Source: Halieaceae bacterium (GTDB lineage: Bacteria; Pseudomonadota; Gammaproteobacteria; Pseudomonadales; Halieaceae). Taken from it: 35,130 bases of DNA. Location: contig JABHWT010000076.1 of NCBI GenBank assembly GCA_018657645.1, forward strand, positions 1 to 35,130, in the 5' to 3' direction. A program made the translations under genes and the position numbers. A model generated the notes under the pieces. The model was not told the DNA's origin and ran no database searches. It saw only the letters and a list, made by a program, of their open reading frames with translations. Shown piece after piece: positions 1-8,232 of the stretch (positions are counted from its first letter, which is position 1; each line of letters opens with the position of its first letter).

Positions 1-268
1 CTTGCTCCAGCGTGAGCAAGCCAGCCAATTCCTCGGTCGCCTCTCCCAGCGCATCTCCAATAGCATGCATCAGGCGACAACGCTCGCTGTCGGAACTTTG
101 GCTCCAGGCGGGAAACGCCCGGCGGGCAGCCGCCACCGCCCGATCCAGTTCCTCGGTGCCAGCCCTGGGGCATTGAGCAATAATCTGCTCAGTGGCCGGG
201 TTAACAACAGGAAAGGTCTCGACGGTGTCGACAGCCTTACCGTCGATAATCAGGTGATATGCAGACAT
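1..268 (-). CDS. aldehyde dehydrogenase family protein, N-terminal fragment (cut by window start)
   Basis: The reverse strand opens with ATG at 266-268 and stays open to base 1, giving about 89 residues. The fragment has the usual aldehyde dehydrogenase start: a short strand (residues 4-10), then VVNPATEQIIAQCP, then an amphipathic helix with AVAAARRAFPAWS. This is the N-terminal part of the NAD(P)-binding domain of the ALDH superfamily, which oxidises aldehydes to acids. A TGGAG ribosome site lies 7 bases before the ATG. The catalytic Cys and Glu lie outside the window, so substrate and subfamily cannot be told. It diverges from the MBL-fold gene at 511. The family is fairly sure; the specific role is unknown. 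Confidence 0.85.
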   Translation of the reverse strand, partial: MSAYHLIIDGKAVDTVETFPVVNPATEQIIAQCPRAGTEELDRAVAAARRAFPAWSQSSDSERCRLMHAIGDALGEATEELAGLLTLEQ

Positions 269-403
269 ACAGATTCTCCAGTACGTAGTATTATTCGTCG
301 TATTCCGACAGCTCATTGATCAGGTGATGTAGATTAAAGCAGGCTCCACAGCGCACTACCGGTAGATCGTTCGACCAGTTTAGCTTTTCTCATTACTCAA
401 AGG

Positions 404-409
404 TATAAT
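404..409 (+). promoter_or_regulatory. candidate -10 box (TATAAT) for the MBL hydrolase gene
   Basis: A perfect TATAAT lies in the 242-bp divergent spacer between the aldehyde dehydrogenase and the hydrolase gene at 511. The -35 region about 17-18 bases upstream (TTAGCT/TAGCTT) is poor, so the promoter may be weak or activator-dependent. It would leave a leader of roughly 95 bases. The call rests on the hexamer and its position only. Confidence 0.35.
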
Positions 410-510
410 GCGCCTCTTTTTACACTTCAGCAATCTCGGCCTCGAACCCCTTGAAGCGTAACCGCCGCCGGCACACTCGAGCGACTTAAACTATTTCGGA
501 AGCAGAAACC

Positions 511-1503
511 ATGATCGAAGAAATTGCCTCAGACCTCTACCGAATAGTCGTACCATTACCCGAAAACCCGCTCAAGGAAATCAATTCCTATATACTGAAA
601 TCCGCAGATCGTAGTCTGGTAATAGACTCGGGCCTGAACAAGCCGCTGTGCGAGGAAGTGCTGACAACTGGCCTCAATAAACTGGGCGTTGACCTGAACA
701 AGACAGACTTCGTGGCCACCCATTTGCACGCCGATCACATGGGCCTGTTTGCAAGCTTGATGACCGAAACTTCCAAGGCGTATATGGGAGCTCTCGATAC
801 CGCACCTTTTCGCAGCAAACAAGATATCTGGTCAAAAAACGGTTTGATGGGAAGTTACGGTAGCCGCTGCGGGTTCCCAGCCGATGAACTGGCAGATTCA
901 GTGAAAAACCACCCTGGATTCAAATATGCACCCGCCCGACCGGTTGACTACATTGACCTCCATGATGGCGATGTTCTGGATTGCGGTGATTACGCGTTGC
1001 GAGTCATCCATACGCCGGGGCATACCGCCGGTCATATCTGCCTGTACGCTGAGCGACAGAAGATACTCATCTCCGGAGACCACGTGCTGGGCGATATCAC
1101 TCCCAATATCGCCTCCTGGTCAGAAAATGATACACCGCTAAATAATTATCTGGACAGTCTGTCTAAAGTCGCAAAACTGGATGTGGCCCTGTGCCTTCCA
1201 GGACATCGTAGCACCATTCACAATTTCCATGATCGGGTCAATGAACTAAAGAATCATCATATGGAGCGCGCCAATGAGATTCTGGATATTCTCAGCGACC
1301 GGAAGCTAAATGCCTACGATATTGCCGGCAATATGACCTGGTCCATCAGAGCAAACTCCTGGGAAGAATTTCCGCTGATGCAGCGCTGGTTTGCAACGGG
1401 CGAAGCCATTGCCCACATTCACTACGTCGAAGACAAGGGCCTGGTCACCCGGGAGGAAACCGACGACATGGTTTACTACACGGCAACCGGAGGCAGACTC
1501 TGA
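511..1503 (+). CDS. MBL-fold metallo-hydrolase (glyoxalase II / LACTB2-like)
   Basis: This is a 330-residue cytoplasmic protein with no signal peptide. The dinuclear-zinc signature is complete: HLHADH with His71, His73, Asp75 and His76, then HTPGH with His171, SGD with Asp190, and PGHRS with His232. The last ~80 residues contain NAYDIAGNMTW, which resembles the winged-helix tail of LACTB2-like MBL proteins. Family members hydrolyse thioesters, lactones or RNA ends, and the sequence does not say which. The gene stands alone between a divergent aldehyde dehydrogenase and the convergent feoB. An acyl-CoA or hydroxyacyl-thioester substrate would fit the nearby acid metabolism, but that is inference. 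Confidence 0.9.
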   Translation: MIEEIASDLYRIVVPLPENPLKEINSYILKSADRSLVIDSGLNKPLCEEVLTTGLNKLGVDLNKTDFVATHLHADHMGLFASLMTETSKAYMGALDTAPFRSKQDIWSKNGLMGSYGSRCGFPADELADSVKNHPGFKYAPARPVDYIDLHDGDVLDCGDYALRVIHTPGHTAGHICLYAERQKILISGDHVLGDITPNIASWSENDTPLNNYLDSLSKVAKLDVALCLPGHRSTIHNFHDRVNELKNHHMERANEILDILSDRKLNAYDIAGNMTWSIRANSWEEFPLMQRWFATGEAIAHIHYVEDKGLVTREETDDMVYYTATGGRL

Positions 1504-1543
1504 CGGCAGCGCTACCTGTCCTACGGGGATTTATGGATGGGCA

Positions 1544-3379
1544 CTAACTAAACAGCGTCGCCACATTATAGGTTAGTACAGCCAGACCGTAAGCCGCCAA
1601 ACCATAAGCCGCAAATAGTTTCAGTGTCAGTGTATTAGATTCGCTCTCGCGCGCCATAATTGCCATGGTAGAGACACACATCAGGGCTATTGCAAAAAAT
1701 ACCAGCAGTGCCAGGCCCGAGGCAATACTCAGACCGCTGGCCTGAATCTGCGCCACCAGCGGCACCATATTCTCCTCGGCGCCCTCGATTCCAAACATCG
1801 TACCCAGGGTGCCCACAAAGACCTCGCGCGCGAGAAATGAGGTGAGCACAGCAACACCATATCGCCAATCCAAGCCCAATGGAGCAAACAACGGCTCTAT
1901 CCAAAGCCCCAGATAACCCAACCAGGAGGCAGCCAAATCCTGCCCAAAATTTGGGAAATACCCAAGAATCCATACCACAACGGTTACCGCAAAAATGATC
2001 TTACCGGCCTTTGTGACAAAATGCTTGGAGCGGTTCCACGAATTGCGAATAAGAGGCTGCCAGGCGGGTATTCGGTAGGGCGGCATTTCCAGGACAAAGG
2101 GAAGGTCGGCATAATGATCTTCACTCATGCGCGATACCAGCCCGGTGACTACCAAACCACTGGCCATCCCGAAAAAATAAATTGCAAACATCGCCAGGCC
2201 CTGCATGCCCAGCAGCCCCCCAAAAGCCGTTACCTGAGGAATAAAGGCAGCGATCAATAAGGTGTACACAGGCAACCGCGCGGAACAGGGCATTAATGGA
2301 ATTGCCATGTACGTCAGCAACCGTTTACGGGGTGAGTCTATCGAGCGGGCCGCGTATATTGCTGGAATGGCACAGGCCACTCCCGACAGCATGGGGATGA
2401 AGCTCTTGCCGGTCAGACCGAATACGCGTAGCGGTTTGTGACATATGAGCGCCGCCCGCGCCATGTAGCCCGAATCTTCGAGAATACCGATAACAAAGGT
2501 GAGCACGAATATCTGTGGAACAAAAACCAGAAATGCGCCAATCCCGCTAAACAGGGCATCGGCCGTAAAATCGCGTGCCATCTGGCTGCCAATGGCGGGC
2601 ACAACCCAATCCGACACCCAACCCAGAGCTGATTCAACCCCCTCCATGGCCGGTGCGGCCAGGGTAAAAATAGACTGAAACAACAGGTACATAATGACAA
2701 AAAAAGAAATGCCGCCGAAAACAGAATGCAGGAAAAAATCATCCAGCCGGGTCTGGGATTTAATCAGGATGTCACCTTTGGGGCCGTAGCGCCTCGCCAA
2801 TTGGTGGGCAGTGCCACGCAAGAAAGCATCCGGAACTTCAGCTATCCCCGAATCTACACTTTTTTCATCCAGATTAATGTCGCTATTCAGGCTCTCGACC
2901 AGGTCGTTAAAACCGATACCGGTGCGGGCCGAGATGCCGATTACCGGCGCTTTAATTTCACGGGCCAAACCCTCAAGATCAATGCTGATCTGGTGCTTTT
3001 TAAGAATGTCCATCATATTGGCCAGCACCACGACCCGCTTGCCATGGCTTTCGCATTCGCGAATCACCTGTAACATGAAGTAGACGCTTTTTTCCAGTCT
3101 TGTAGCGTCGATCAGGCACAAAACATGGACTACCTGAGGGTCATCGAGAGCGTGTTTAAAGTGCTCTACCGCGACTTCTTCCTCGCCGGAGATCGGTTGC
3201 AGGGAGTATGTGCCCGGATAATCGACAATAGTTACATCCGGCAGAGATTGCATTGGTCCCGAGGCCATATCGACGGTTATACCGGGGAAATTGGCAACCT
3301 TTTGATGCATGCCGGTGAGGCGATTAAAGAGCAGGCTCTTACCTGAATTTGGGCTGCCGATCAGGATGACTTTACGCAT
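1544..3379 (-). CDS. feoB: ferrous iron transporter FeoB (compact form)
   Basis: FeoB is an inner-membrane Fe(II) importer with a cytosolic GTPase domain. G1 is GSPNSGKS (residues 8-15), G2 is Thr35, G3 is DYPG (53-56), G4 is an NMMD variant of NxxD, and G5 is ISARTG. The permease half starts near residue 215 and contains the two Gate-like hydrophobic repeats, with the Cys-bearing SGVACAIPA and MPCSARLPVY segments that are typical of the family. At 611 residues it is clearly shorter than the ~700-780 common in enterobacterial FeoB, with shorter linker and C-terminal parts. The start codon overlaps the end of feoA by 8 bases, so the two are translationally coupled. Identification is secure. 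Confidence 0.97.
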   Translation of the reverse strand: MRKVILIGSPNSGKSLLFNRLTGMHQKVANFPGITVDMASGPMQSLPDVTIVDYPGTYSLQPISGEEEVAVEHFKHALDDPQVVHVLCLIDATRLEKSVYFMLQVIRECESHGKRVVVLANMMDILKKHQISIDLEGLAREIKAPVIGISARTGIGFNDLVESLNSDINLDEKSVDSGIAEVPDAFLRGTAHQLARRYGPKGDILIKSQTRLDDFFLHSVFGGISFFVIMYLLFQSIFTLAAPAMEGVESALGWVSDWVVPAIGSQMARDFTADALFSGIGAFLVFVPQIFVLTFVIGILEDSGYMARAALICHKPLRVFGLTGKSFIPMLSGVACAIPAIYAARSIDSPRKRLLTYMAIPLMPCSARLPVYTLLIAAFIPQVTAFGGLLGMQGLAMFAIYFFGMASGLVVTGLVSRMSEDHYADLPFVLEMPPYRIPAWQPLIRNSWNRSKHFVTKAGKIIFAVTVVVWILGYFPNFGQDLAASWLGYLGLWIEPLFAPLGLDWRYGVAVLTSFLAREVFVGTLGTMFGIEGAEENMVPLVAQIQASGLSIASGLALLVFFAIALMCVSTMAIMARESESNTLTLKLFAAYGLAAYGLAVLTYNVATLFS

Positions 3380-3620
3380 TGGCAGTCAACAGTACGACGC
3401 GTATGTGAGCGGCAACTTCTTCATCGAGGGAGAACATAGTGTTGCTCACCCGATAGACCTTAGGTGCACCGAAAGCCGGCGCCTGGACACAGGAAACCAC
3501 CTCGCCCGGATGAAAGCCCAATTCCATCACTCGCACACGATAACTATCTGCCAGAGTGTCGTCAAAACACTCAATACGGCAGCGGTCGCCTACCTTGAGG
3601 GACCAAAGGGAGATCGCCAT
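3372..3620 (-). CDS. feoA: ferrous iron transport protein FeoA
   Basis: This is a small SH3-like protein of 82 residues if translation starts at the ATG at 3618-3620; an in-frame TTG at 3650 would add ten residues. The typical FeoA pattern is visible: SLKVGDRCRIECF, then RVMELGFHPGEVVSCVQAPAFGAPKVYRV, ending in a strand with DEEVAAHIRV. FeoA binds FeoB and supports Fe(II) uptake. The ATG start is preferred because it gives the usual family length and begins just before the first beta strand; its Shine-Dalgarno is weak. It is the first gene of a feoA-feoB operon, and no feoC-like gene follows. Confidence 0.92.
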   Translation of the reverse strand: MAISLWSLKVGDRCRIECFDDTLADSYRVRVMELGFHPGEVVSCVQAPAFGAPKVYRVSNTMFSLDEEVAAHIRVVLLTANA

Positions 3621-3894
3621 TAACTCGTCTTCATCCAGTGGGTGATACAAAAGCGGACAATGTTAATGCTAACCATTCTCATTAGCAACCTCTTTTCCCA
3701 ATTGCCCCCTTATTTGCGGGCTGCCTCATTCGGCCTGGGTCAAAGACAAACCTGTTGCGTGGGCTGCATCTGGAAAACAGCCTCCTGTCAATTCCGTGCC
3801 CAGTTCAATAACCAGTCTATGTCTGACATTTCTGGATGCAAGCGGTATTATGGCCCAGCTATCGATTCAATCTACAAACTTGGAGCCAACGCCG

Positions 3895-5148
3895 ATGCTC
3901 GAACCAATAACGGGCCAGTCTCTCACGGGTATTGTCCTGATCACCAGCCTGGCCTGGTTGAGTTCGAGTAATCGGCGGCAGTTCAATACCAGGTTGGTGC
4001 TGAGCGCGATTGCGCTCCAGTTTGTACTGGCCCTGCTATTCCTGAAAGTGACACTTTTAAAGGATGCACTGTTAGTGCTCAACAGCGCCGTACTTGTCGT
4101 CGAGCAGGCAACCAGGGCAGGCACTACTATGGTATTTGGTTTCCTGGGCGGCGGAGATACTCCCTTTGACATGACCAAGCCACAAAACAGCTTTGTTCTG
4201 GCTTTTCGCGCACTGCCTATTGTAATAGTATTCAGCGCGCTGAGTGCATTGTTCTGGCACTGGCATATCACCCAGGCAATTATCGCCGGATTCTCTTTAG
4301 TGCTCAAAAAAACCATGAGAATCGGTGGAGCAGTGGGGTTGGGAAGCGCAAGCAGTATTTTCGTCGGAATGGTGGAGTCGCCCTTAATCGTCCGCCCTTA
4401 TCTGGCAACCATGAGCAACAGCGAGTTGTTTATCCTGATGACCTGCGGCATGGCGACCGTGGCCGGAACCGTCATGGGCCTGTATGGAGCGGTACTGTTA
4501 CCCGTAATGCCCGAGGCCTTGAGCCACATTATTGTGGCCTCGCTGATCAGTGCGCCAGCAGCCATTGCGCTTGCCCTGATAATGCGACCGGAGGATGGCC
4601 CCTCCACCCTGGAGATTACGGCAGGCGAGGAGAAACGTTATAAAGGGGCCATGCATGCTATTACCACCGGCACCCAGGATGGTCTGCAATTGTTTCTCAG
4701 TATTGTCGCCATGCTCATCGTGTTTGTCGCTCTGGTCAACATCGTCAATCAGTTTCTGGGCCTGTTTTCGGTTGCAGAGGAAGCATTGACCCTGCAGGCC
4801 ATTGTAGGTTTCGTCCTGCGCCCCCTCATGTGGAGCATAGGTATACCCTGGGCGGAGGTACAAACTGCAGGACAAATAATGGCCAACAAGGTAGTCCTGA
4901 ACGAATTGGTGGCCTATTTACAGCTAGCAGAACTGGATGCAGAGGCCTTGAGTGGGCGGAGTAAAATAATCCTGACCTATGCTCTTTGTGGTTTTGCCAA
5001 TTTTGGCAGCCTTGGCATCATGCTGGGTGGTTTGACCTCAATATGCCCCGAGCGTAGTGCAGATATCCTCAAATTAGCACCACTAAGCATATGGTCGGGA
5101 ATGCTGGCCACGTGCATGACCGGTGCGGTCGTGGCCGTTCTTGTGTAA
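3895..5148 (+). CDS. concentrative nucleoside transporter (CNT/NupC family)
   Basis: This is a 417-residue polytopic inner-membrane protein. CNT signatures are present: GFLGGGDTPF (residues 82-91), a Gly-rich segment GGAVGLGSASSIFVGMVESPLIVRPYL (143-170) matching the substrate-binding re-entrant hairpin, and the C-terminal GFANFGSLGIMLGG. The family imports nucleosides with sodium or protons. The start at 3895 is chosen because GGAG lies nine bases upstream and the length matches the family; in-frame starts at 3796 and 3850 have no such site and would add an unlikely hydrophilic leader. It is monocistronic and convergent with the diguanylate cyclase. The exact nucleoside and coupling ion are unknown. 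Confidence 0.92.
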   Translation: MLEPITGQSLTGIVLITSLAWLSSSNRRQFNTRLVLSAIALQFVLALLFLKVTLLKDALLVLNSAVLVVEQATRAGTTMVFGFLGGGDTPFDMTKPQNSFVLAFRALPIVIVFSALSALFWHWHITQAIIAGFSLVLKKTMRIGGAVGLGSASSIFVGMVESPLIVRPYLATMSNSELFILMTCGMATVAGTVMGLYGAVLLPVMPEALSHIIVASLISAPAAIALALIMRPEDGPSTLEITAGEEKRYKGAMHAITTGTQDGLQLFLSIVAMLIVFVALVNIVNQFLGLFSVAEEALTLQAIVGFVLRPLMWSIGIPWAEVQTAGQIMANKVVLNELVAYLQLAELDAEALSGRSKIILTYALCGFANFGSLGIMLGGLTSICPERSADILKLAPLSIWSGMLATCMTGAVVAVLV

Positions 5149-5190
5149 GTGTGAATCCCTATCGCTCGCGCCCAGAGACCAGACCAGGCA

Positions 5191-6234
5191 CTAAAACAAG
5201 TCGATCGAACTGCCCTTCTTCGGCTCCTGTATTTCCCCGGACTCAACGAGATCTTCGTAATTCCATATACAGTTGCGACCATGCTCCTTGGCGTAATACA
5301 GCGCTTTATCGGCCCTCTCAAGAATGGCCGGCGGGAAATCCTGTTCGTTGATCCTGGCGAAACCTGTGCTAATCGTTATTGAACCGATTTGTGGAAAGTC
5401 GTGCGAGGCCACCGCTTCTCTGAAGCGCTCCAAAACCATTCTTGCGTCGTCTAATCCCACCGGCTCCAGAATGATCACAAATTCATCCCCGCCAAAGCGA
5501 AACAGGATGTCCGTTTGTCGGAAGCAAGTTTTCATTTTCTGTGACAAGATGAGTAAGACCTCATCCCCGTAGATGTGGCCATAGGTGTCGTTAATCTGCT
5601 TGAACCGGTCAAAATCAAGTACAACCAGCCAGGTGGACGAGTCGATAGGTCCATCACCTCGCTTTTCCTCGTCTCCCGATTTCAGGCCCGCGTTCTTTTT
5701 TTCGCTTTGCGCTTTCAGTAATCTCCCCAGCTTTTTGTCGAATGTGCGTCGATTAAACAACCCGGTTAATGTGTCCTGCTCACTCTCTCCGAGGATGATC
5801 TGGTAGTTTTCATAGATCTTGATAATACCCATGGCCAGTTCTACTGAAGAGAGAATTTCCTCCTCGCCATAGAGGCTGACAGCACCCGCTACACCTCGCT
5901 CGCTGGAGACGGGAACTATCAATCGACAAAGCCCGTCCTCGGGCTTGCCGGCACAGGTTTCAACACTCTGGATGCACTGCTCAAGCATGGGATCTGACTC
6001 TACGATATGATATTCATCTGACCAGTTAAATTGCTCCTCGTCGGAAATGGAATCTGTAGATAAAGACAGCACCTGGGCTACCCCGGTTTTGTCAGTCTGG
6101 TGAAAAGTTTTGAAAACCTCAATCTGTCTGGCAGGCACTAGCTCTTTCAGAGTTGCAACGAGGCTGTATTCCAGCGAATCCAGGTCTCTGTTTTTAGTGA
6201 TCTCAATGACCGATTGAAGTACTTTGTTTTGCAT
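5191..6234 (-). CDS. diguanylate cyclase with N-terminal GAF-like sensor
   Basis: This is a soluble protein of 347 residues that should make cyclic di-GMP from two GTP. Residues ~1-145 look like a GAF-type sensor (LIVPVSSERGVAGAVSLYG near 105-122). The GGDEF domain begins with DTLTGLFNRRTF (154-165), has LDFDRFKQINDTYGH (206-220), and carries an intact GGDEF active site (248-252). RQTD at 239-242, five residues before GGDEF, is a canonical RxxD inhibitory site, so product feedback is likely. A hydrophilic, charged insert (175-200) separates the first helix from the core. No transmembrane segment is seen. The upstream region is A/T-rich with no clear Shine-Dalgarno. Confidence 0.92.
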   Translation of the reverse strand: MQNKVLQSVIEITKNRDLDSLEYSLVATLKELVPARQIEVFKTFHQTDKTGVAQVLSLSTDSISDEEQFNWSDEYHIVESDPMLEQCIQSVETCAGKPEDGLCRLIVPVSSERGVAGAVSLYGEEEILSSVELAMGIIKIYENYQIILGESEQDTLTGLFNRRTFDKKLGRLLKAQSEKKNAGLKSGDEEKRGDGPIDSSTWLVVLDFDRFKQINDTYGHIYGDEVLLILSQKMKTCFRQTDILFRFGGDEFVIILEPVGLDDARMVLERFREAVASHDFPQIGSITISTGFARINEQDFPPAILERADKALYYAKEHGRNCIWNYEDLVESGEIQEPKKGSSIDLF

Positions 6235-6545
6235 AGTATAAAAAATGGGAAAAAGAGTGCAGAAAATTTTAGCAGAAACACCCCAGGCTTTCGAGTACTA
6301 CATTCCAACTGGAAAGCCAAGCCTGCTCTCAGGATTAGCAGCGTGTTGAAAAACCCTCTGGCGGCACATTACTTCGTTGTTTCCAGGCTCAAAATGCTCA
6401 TTTATTGGCATATAAACTCCGCTTTCTCCCCTGAAAACGCCTCGTACTGCACTCGCCAGTGACTTTTTCAACACGCTGCTAGACTGCCACGGACTTCTAT
6501 TTAGAGATAAGCGCCATGATCAACACCATCATCTTCTTTACTACC
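6235..6545. other. intergenic stretch containing repeat copy A
   Basis: There is no gene here. Between the cyclase start and the end of the lipoprotein hydrolase lie ~100 bases with a nested inverted repeat (CAGGCTT at 6284-6290 against AAGCCTG at 6319-6325, and GGCTTTC against GAAAGCC inside it). The 146-bp terminal-repeat element follows (6336-6481), then 64 featureless bases. An open frame running 6214-6462 across the element is judged spurious. Confidence 0.6.
6336..6481 (+). repeat. MITE-like element, copy A (146 bp, 18-bp perfect terminal inverted repeats)
   Basis: The element begins TAGCAGCGTGTTGAAAAA and ends with its exact reverse complement. A second copy of nearly the same sequence lies at 15869-16015 in the opposite orientation; the two match at about nine positions in ten, including the interior, so this is a dispersed repeat and not a chance hairpin. 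It is too short to encode a transposase. The ends are TA...TA, compatible with a TA target-site duplication, but that pair is also part of the inverted repeat. It is most likely a non-autonomous element mobilised in trans by an insertion sequence whose ends contain TGTTGAAAAA. Confidence 0.85.
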
Positions 6546-7394
6546 TTAATCGTAAAATGCCGGCGCTTTTTTCAATTGCTCGAAAAATGAAAGCTCATGT
6601 TCTATCCACAGTGAAGCACCGCTCTCTTTAATAAAGGCCTCAACGGTATCCATAGAAGATAGTGTTTGTTCCCTGTCAACATTGAATTTTGGTACACGTC
6701 TGTCCCGACGACTAATTGCAAAGTGATAGAGATCTCCGGAAAGCAGGACCGGACCCGTATTGGCAAGGTTAATGAATAGTACCTGATGACCTGGTGTATG
6801 GCCGGGCGCAGAAATAATTCTCACACTACCGTCACCGAATACATCGTGGTCACCCTCGATAAAAATTCGCTCGGCCTCCTTCAATCCACCATACAGCGCC
6901 GGGATAGCGCCAGGCATTGTGACTTCATCTGCAAATGCCGCTTCATATTCAGGTTTCTGAATGATTAACGTTGCTCCACTTAGTTCATTTGCAACACCCA
7001 CGTGATCGAAGTGCATGTGAGAAAAAGCCACGTAGTCAAATGAATTCATATCCAGGTCAATGGCCGGCAACTGCTCAGCTAATGTCCGGTCGAGTCGAGA
7101 CAGCATGGCCTCGCCGTGCCAACCCTCGATGTCCGCTGTGGCCGATGGTAGGCCACCATCCCACAGCAACACCCCCTTTTTGTGCTCGATGACGTAACAG
7201 GGTACGATCAGATCTCGGATGTCGGTCTCGTCATCTGAAATAGAGAAATCCTCTAAACTATCGAGTCGCAGCATCCCGCAGTTGAATACGTAAAGCCGTA
7301 CCGTTGAGGCCATATCTGCACCCCCAGACACGGATATTCCGCTACAACTGGTTATCAAAAACATACTCAGTAGAGCCGAGATATACCTGATCAT
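6546..7394 (-). CDS. lipoprotein MBL-fold hydrolase, N-acyl homoserine lactonase-like
   Basis: The 282-residue protein starts with a lipoprotein signal: hydrophobic residues 4-14 and the lipobox ITSC, with Cys17 as the acylated residue. The mature enzyme should sit on a membrane facing the periplasm. The catalytic part has SHMHFDH (His126, His128, Asp130, His131), QKPEY (~146-150), APGHTPGH (His199, His203), SGDLYH (Asp221) and a C-terminal EHE. This order matches AttM/AiiA-type lactonases in the MBL superfamily. A lactone substrate is therefore plausible, but quorum quenching is only inferred. AGGGAG lies six bases before the ATG. No luxI/luxR pair is visible in the window. Confidence 0.85.
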   Translation of the reverse strand: MIRYISALLSMFLITSCSGISVSGGADMASTVRLYVFNCGMLRLDSLEDFSISDDETDIRDLIVPCYVIEHKKGVLLWDGGLPSATADIEGWHGEAMLSRLDRTLAEQLPAIDLDMNSFDYVAFSHMHFDHVGVANELSGATLIIQKPEYEAAFADEVTMPGAIPALYGGLKEAERIFIEGDHDVFGDGSVRIISAPGHTPGHQVLFINLANTGPVLLSGDLYHFAISRRDRRVPKFNVDREQTLSSMDTVEAFIKESGASLWIEHELSFFEQLKKAPAFYD

Positions 7395-7570
7395 GACTGT
7401 CTCCCTCTTGCCTCCTGCTCATCATCGCTTTGAAAAACAGTACTGGACATAACAGTGCACAGACTACTACGCAATTGCTCGGAATATTACTCATTTCTTG
7501 CATATTTCTTCCCCAATTGTCGAGTAGTGTTGTTACCCGAACCACACATTAATCTGATAGGACATATACC

Positions 7571-7993
7571 ATGACATCGAATGTATCATCTGTTAAATAT
7601 CTAACCGCCGCACTGGCTATGTTTGGCCTGTGTTTTTTTTCATCCGTAGGCGCAGCTGAACCCCCAGGAAGCGGCGCTGGGCCTTCTTCCCTCGGCAGTG
7701 AGGCCCCTCCCCATCGAGGGCCAGAGCATCTTGTCGAGGAACTAGAGCTCTCCGACCTTCAAGCAGAGAGTTTTTTGGCCGTCATGCACGAACAACATGA
7801 AAAGCGCATGGCTGTTCACGAACAGTACTCTGCCGCTCGAGAGGAGGAACATAACGCCCTGGAGGAGCTCCGAGGGGAGACGCTCTACAGATTGGAGTCG
7901 ATTCTGGAACCCGATCAACTGCAGAAATTTGAAGATTTGTCCGAACGACGGGGAAGGAGAGGTAAAAGGCACGGCCCACCAACACAGGGCTAA
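7571..7993 (+). CDS. Spy/CpxP-like small periplasmic protein
   Basis: This is a 140-residue protein with a signal peptide (hydrophobic 10-25, likely cleavage after Ala29). The mature part begins with a flexible Gly/Pro/Ser stretch, then has two long helices rich in Glu, Arg and Gln: LELSDLQAESFLAVM and LESILEPDQLQKFEDL. These resemble the LTxxQ repeats of Spy/CpxP-type periplasmic chaperones and metal or envelope-stress proteins, and the tail is Arg/Gly/His-rich. AGGA lies eight bases upstream of ATG. No two-component genes flank it. The fold assignment is by pattern only, and the family is loose. Confidence 0.65.
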   Translation: MTSNVSSVKYLTAALAMFGLCFFSSVGAAEPPGSGAGPSSLGSEAPPHRGPEHLVEELELSDLQAESFLAVMHEQHEKRMAVHEQYSAAREEEHNALEELRGETLYRLESILEPDQLQKFEDLSERRGRRGKRHGPPTQG

Positions 7994-8111
7994 CATCAAC
8001 CCAGCACTCTCTGGCGGCGGGCTTTGACAGTTCCCCCGCAGCCGGGGAAATCCTCCACCACATGCATCTCGTTCCCTCCCTGATAACATCCAGTGCTGAA
8101 GCGCACAAAGC

Positions 8112-8144
8112 GGTAAATACAGACACAAACACAGGGTATTTACC
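8112..8144. promoter_or_regulatory. inverted repeat upstream of the MFS aromatic-acid transporter gene
   Basis: There is a perfect 9-base inverted repeat, GGTAAATAC (8112-8120) and GTATTTACC (8136-8144), separated by 15 bases. It lies 88 bases before the ATG at 8233 and downstream of the Spy-like gene. No T-tract follows, so a terminator is unlikely. An operator for a dimeric regulator or an mRNA leader hairpin are the alternatives. Confidence 0.4.
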
Positions 8145-8232
8145 AATGTCCTGTTGAAAGATCTGGCGACTGTGGCACTATCAGGCCAACGAACGACCTG
8201 TTTCGATTACACTAATAAAAGAAGGCAGCACT

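Noticed and set aside
2-319. Plus-strand frame at the left edge
   Set aside because: The other strand reads as a typical aldehyde dehydrogenase N-terminus with a ribosome site.
6214-6462. 82-codon frame crossing repeat copy A
   Set aside because: Most of it is translated from the repeat, and no ribosome site precedes it.
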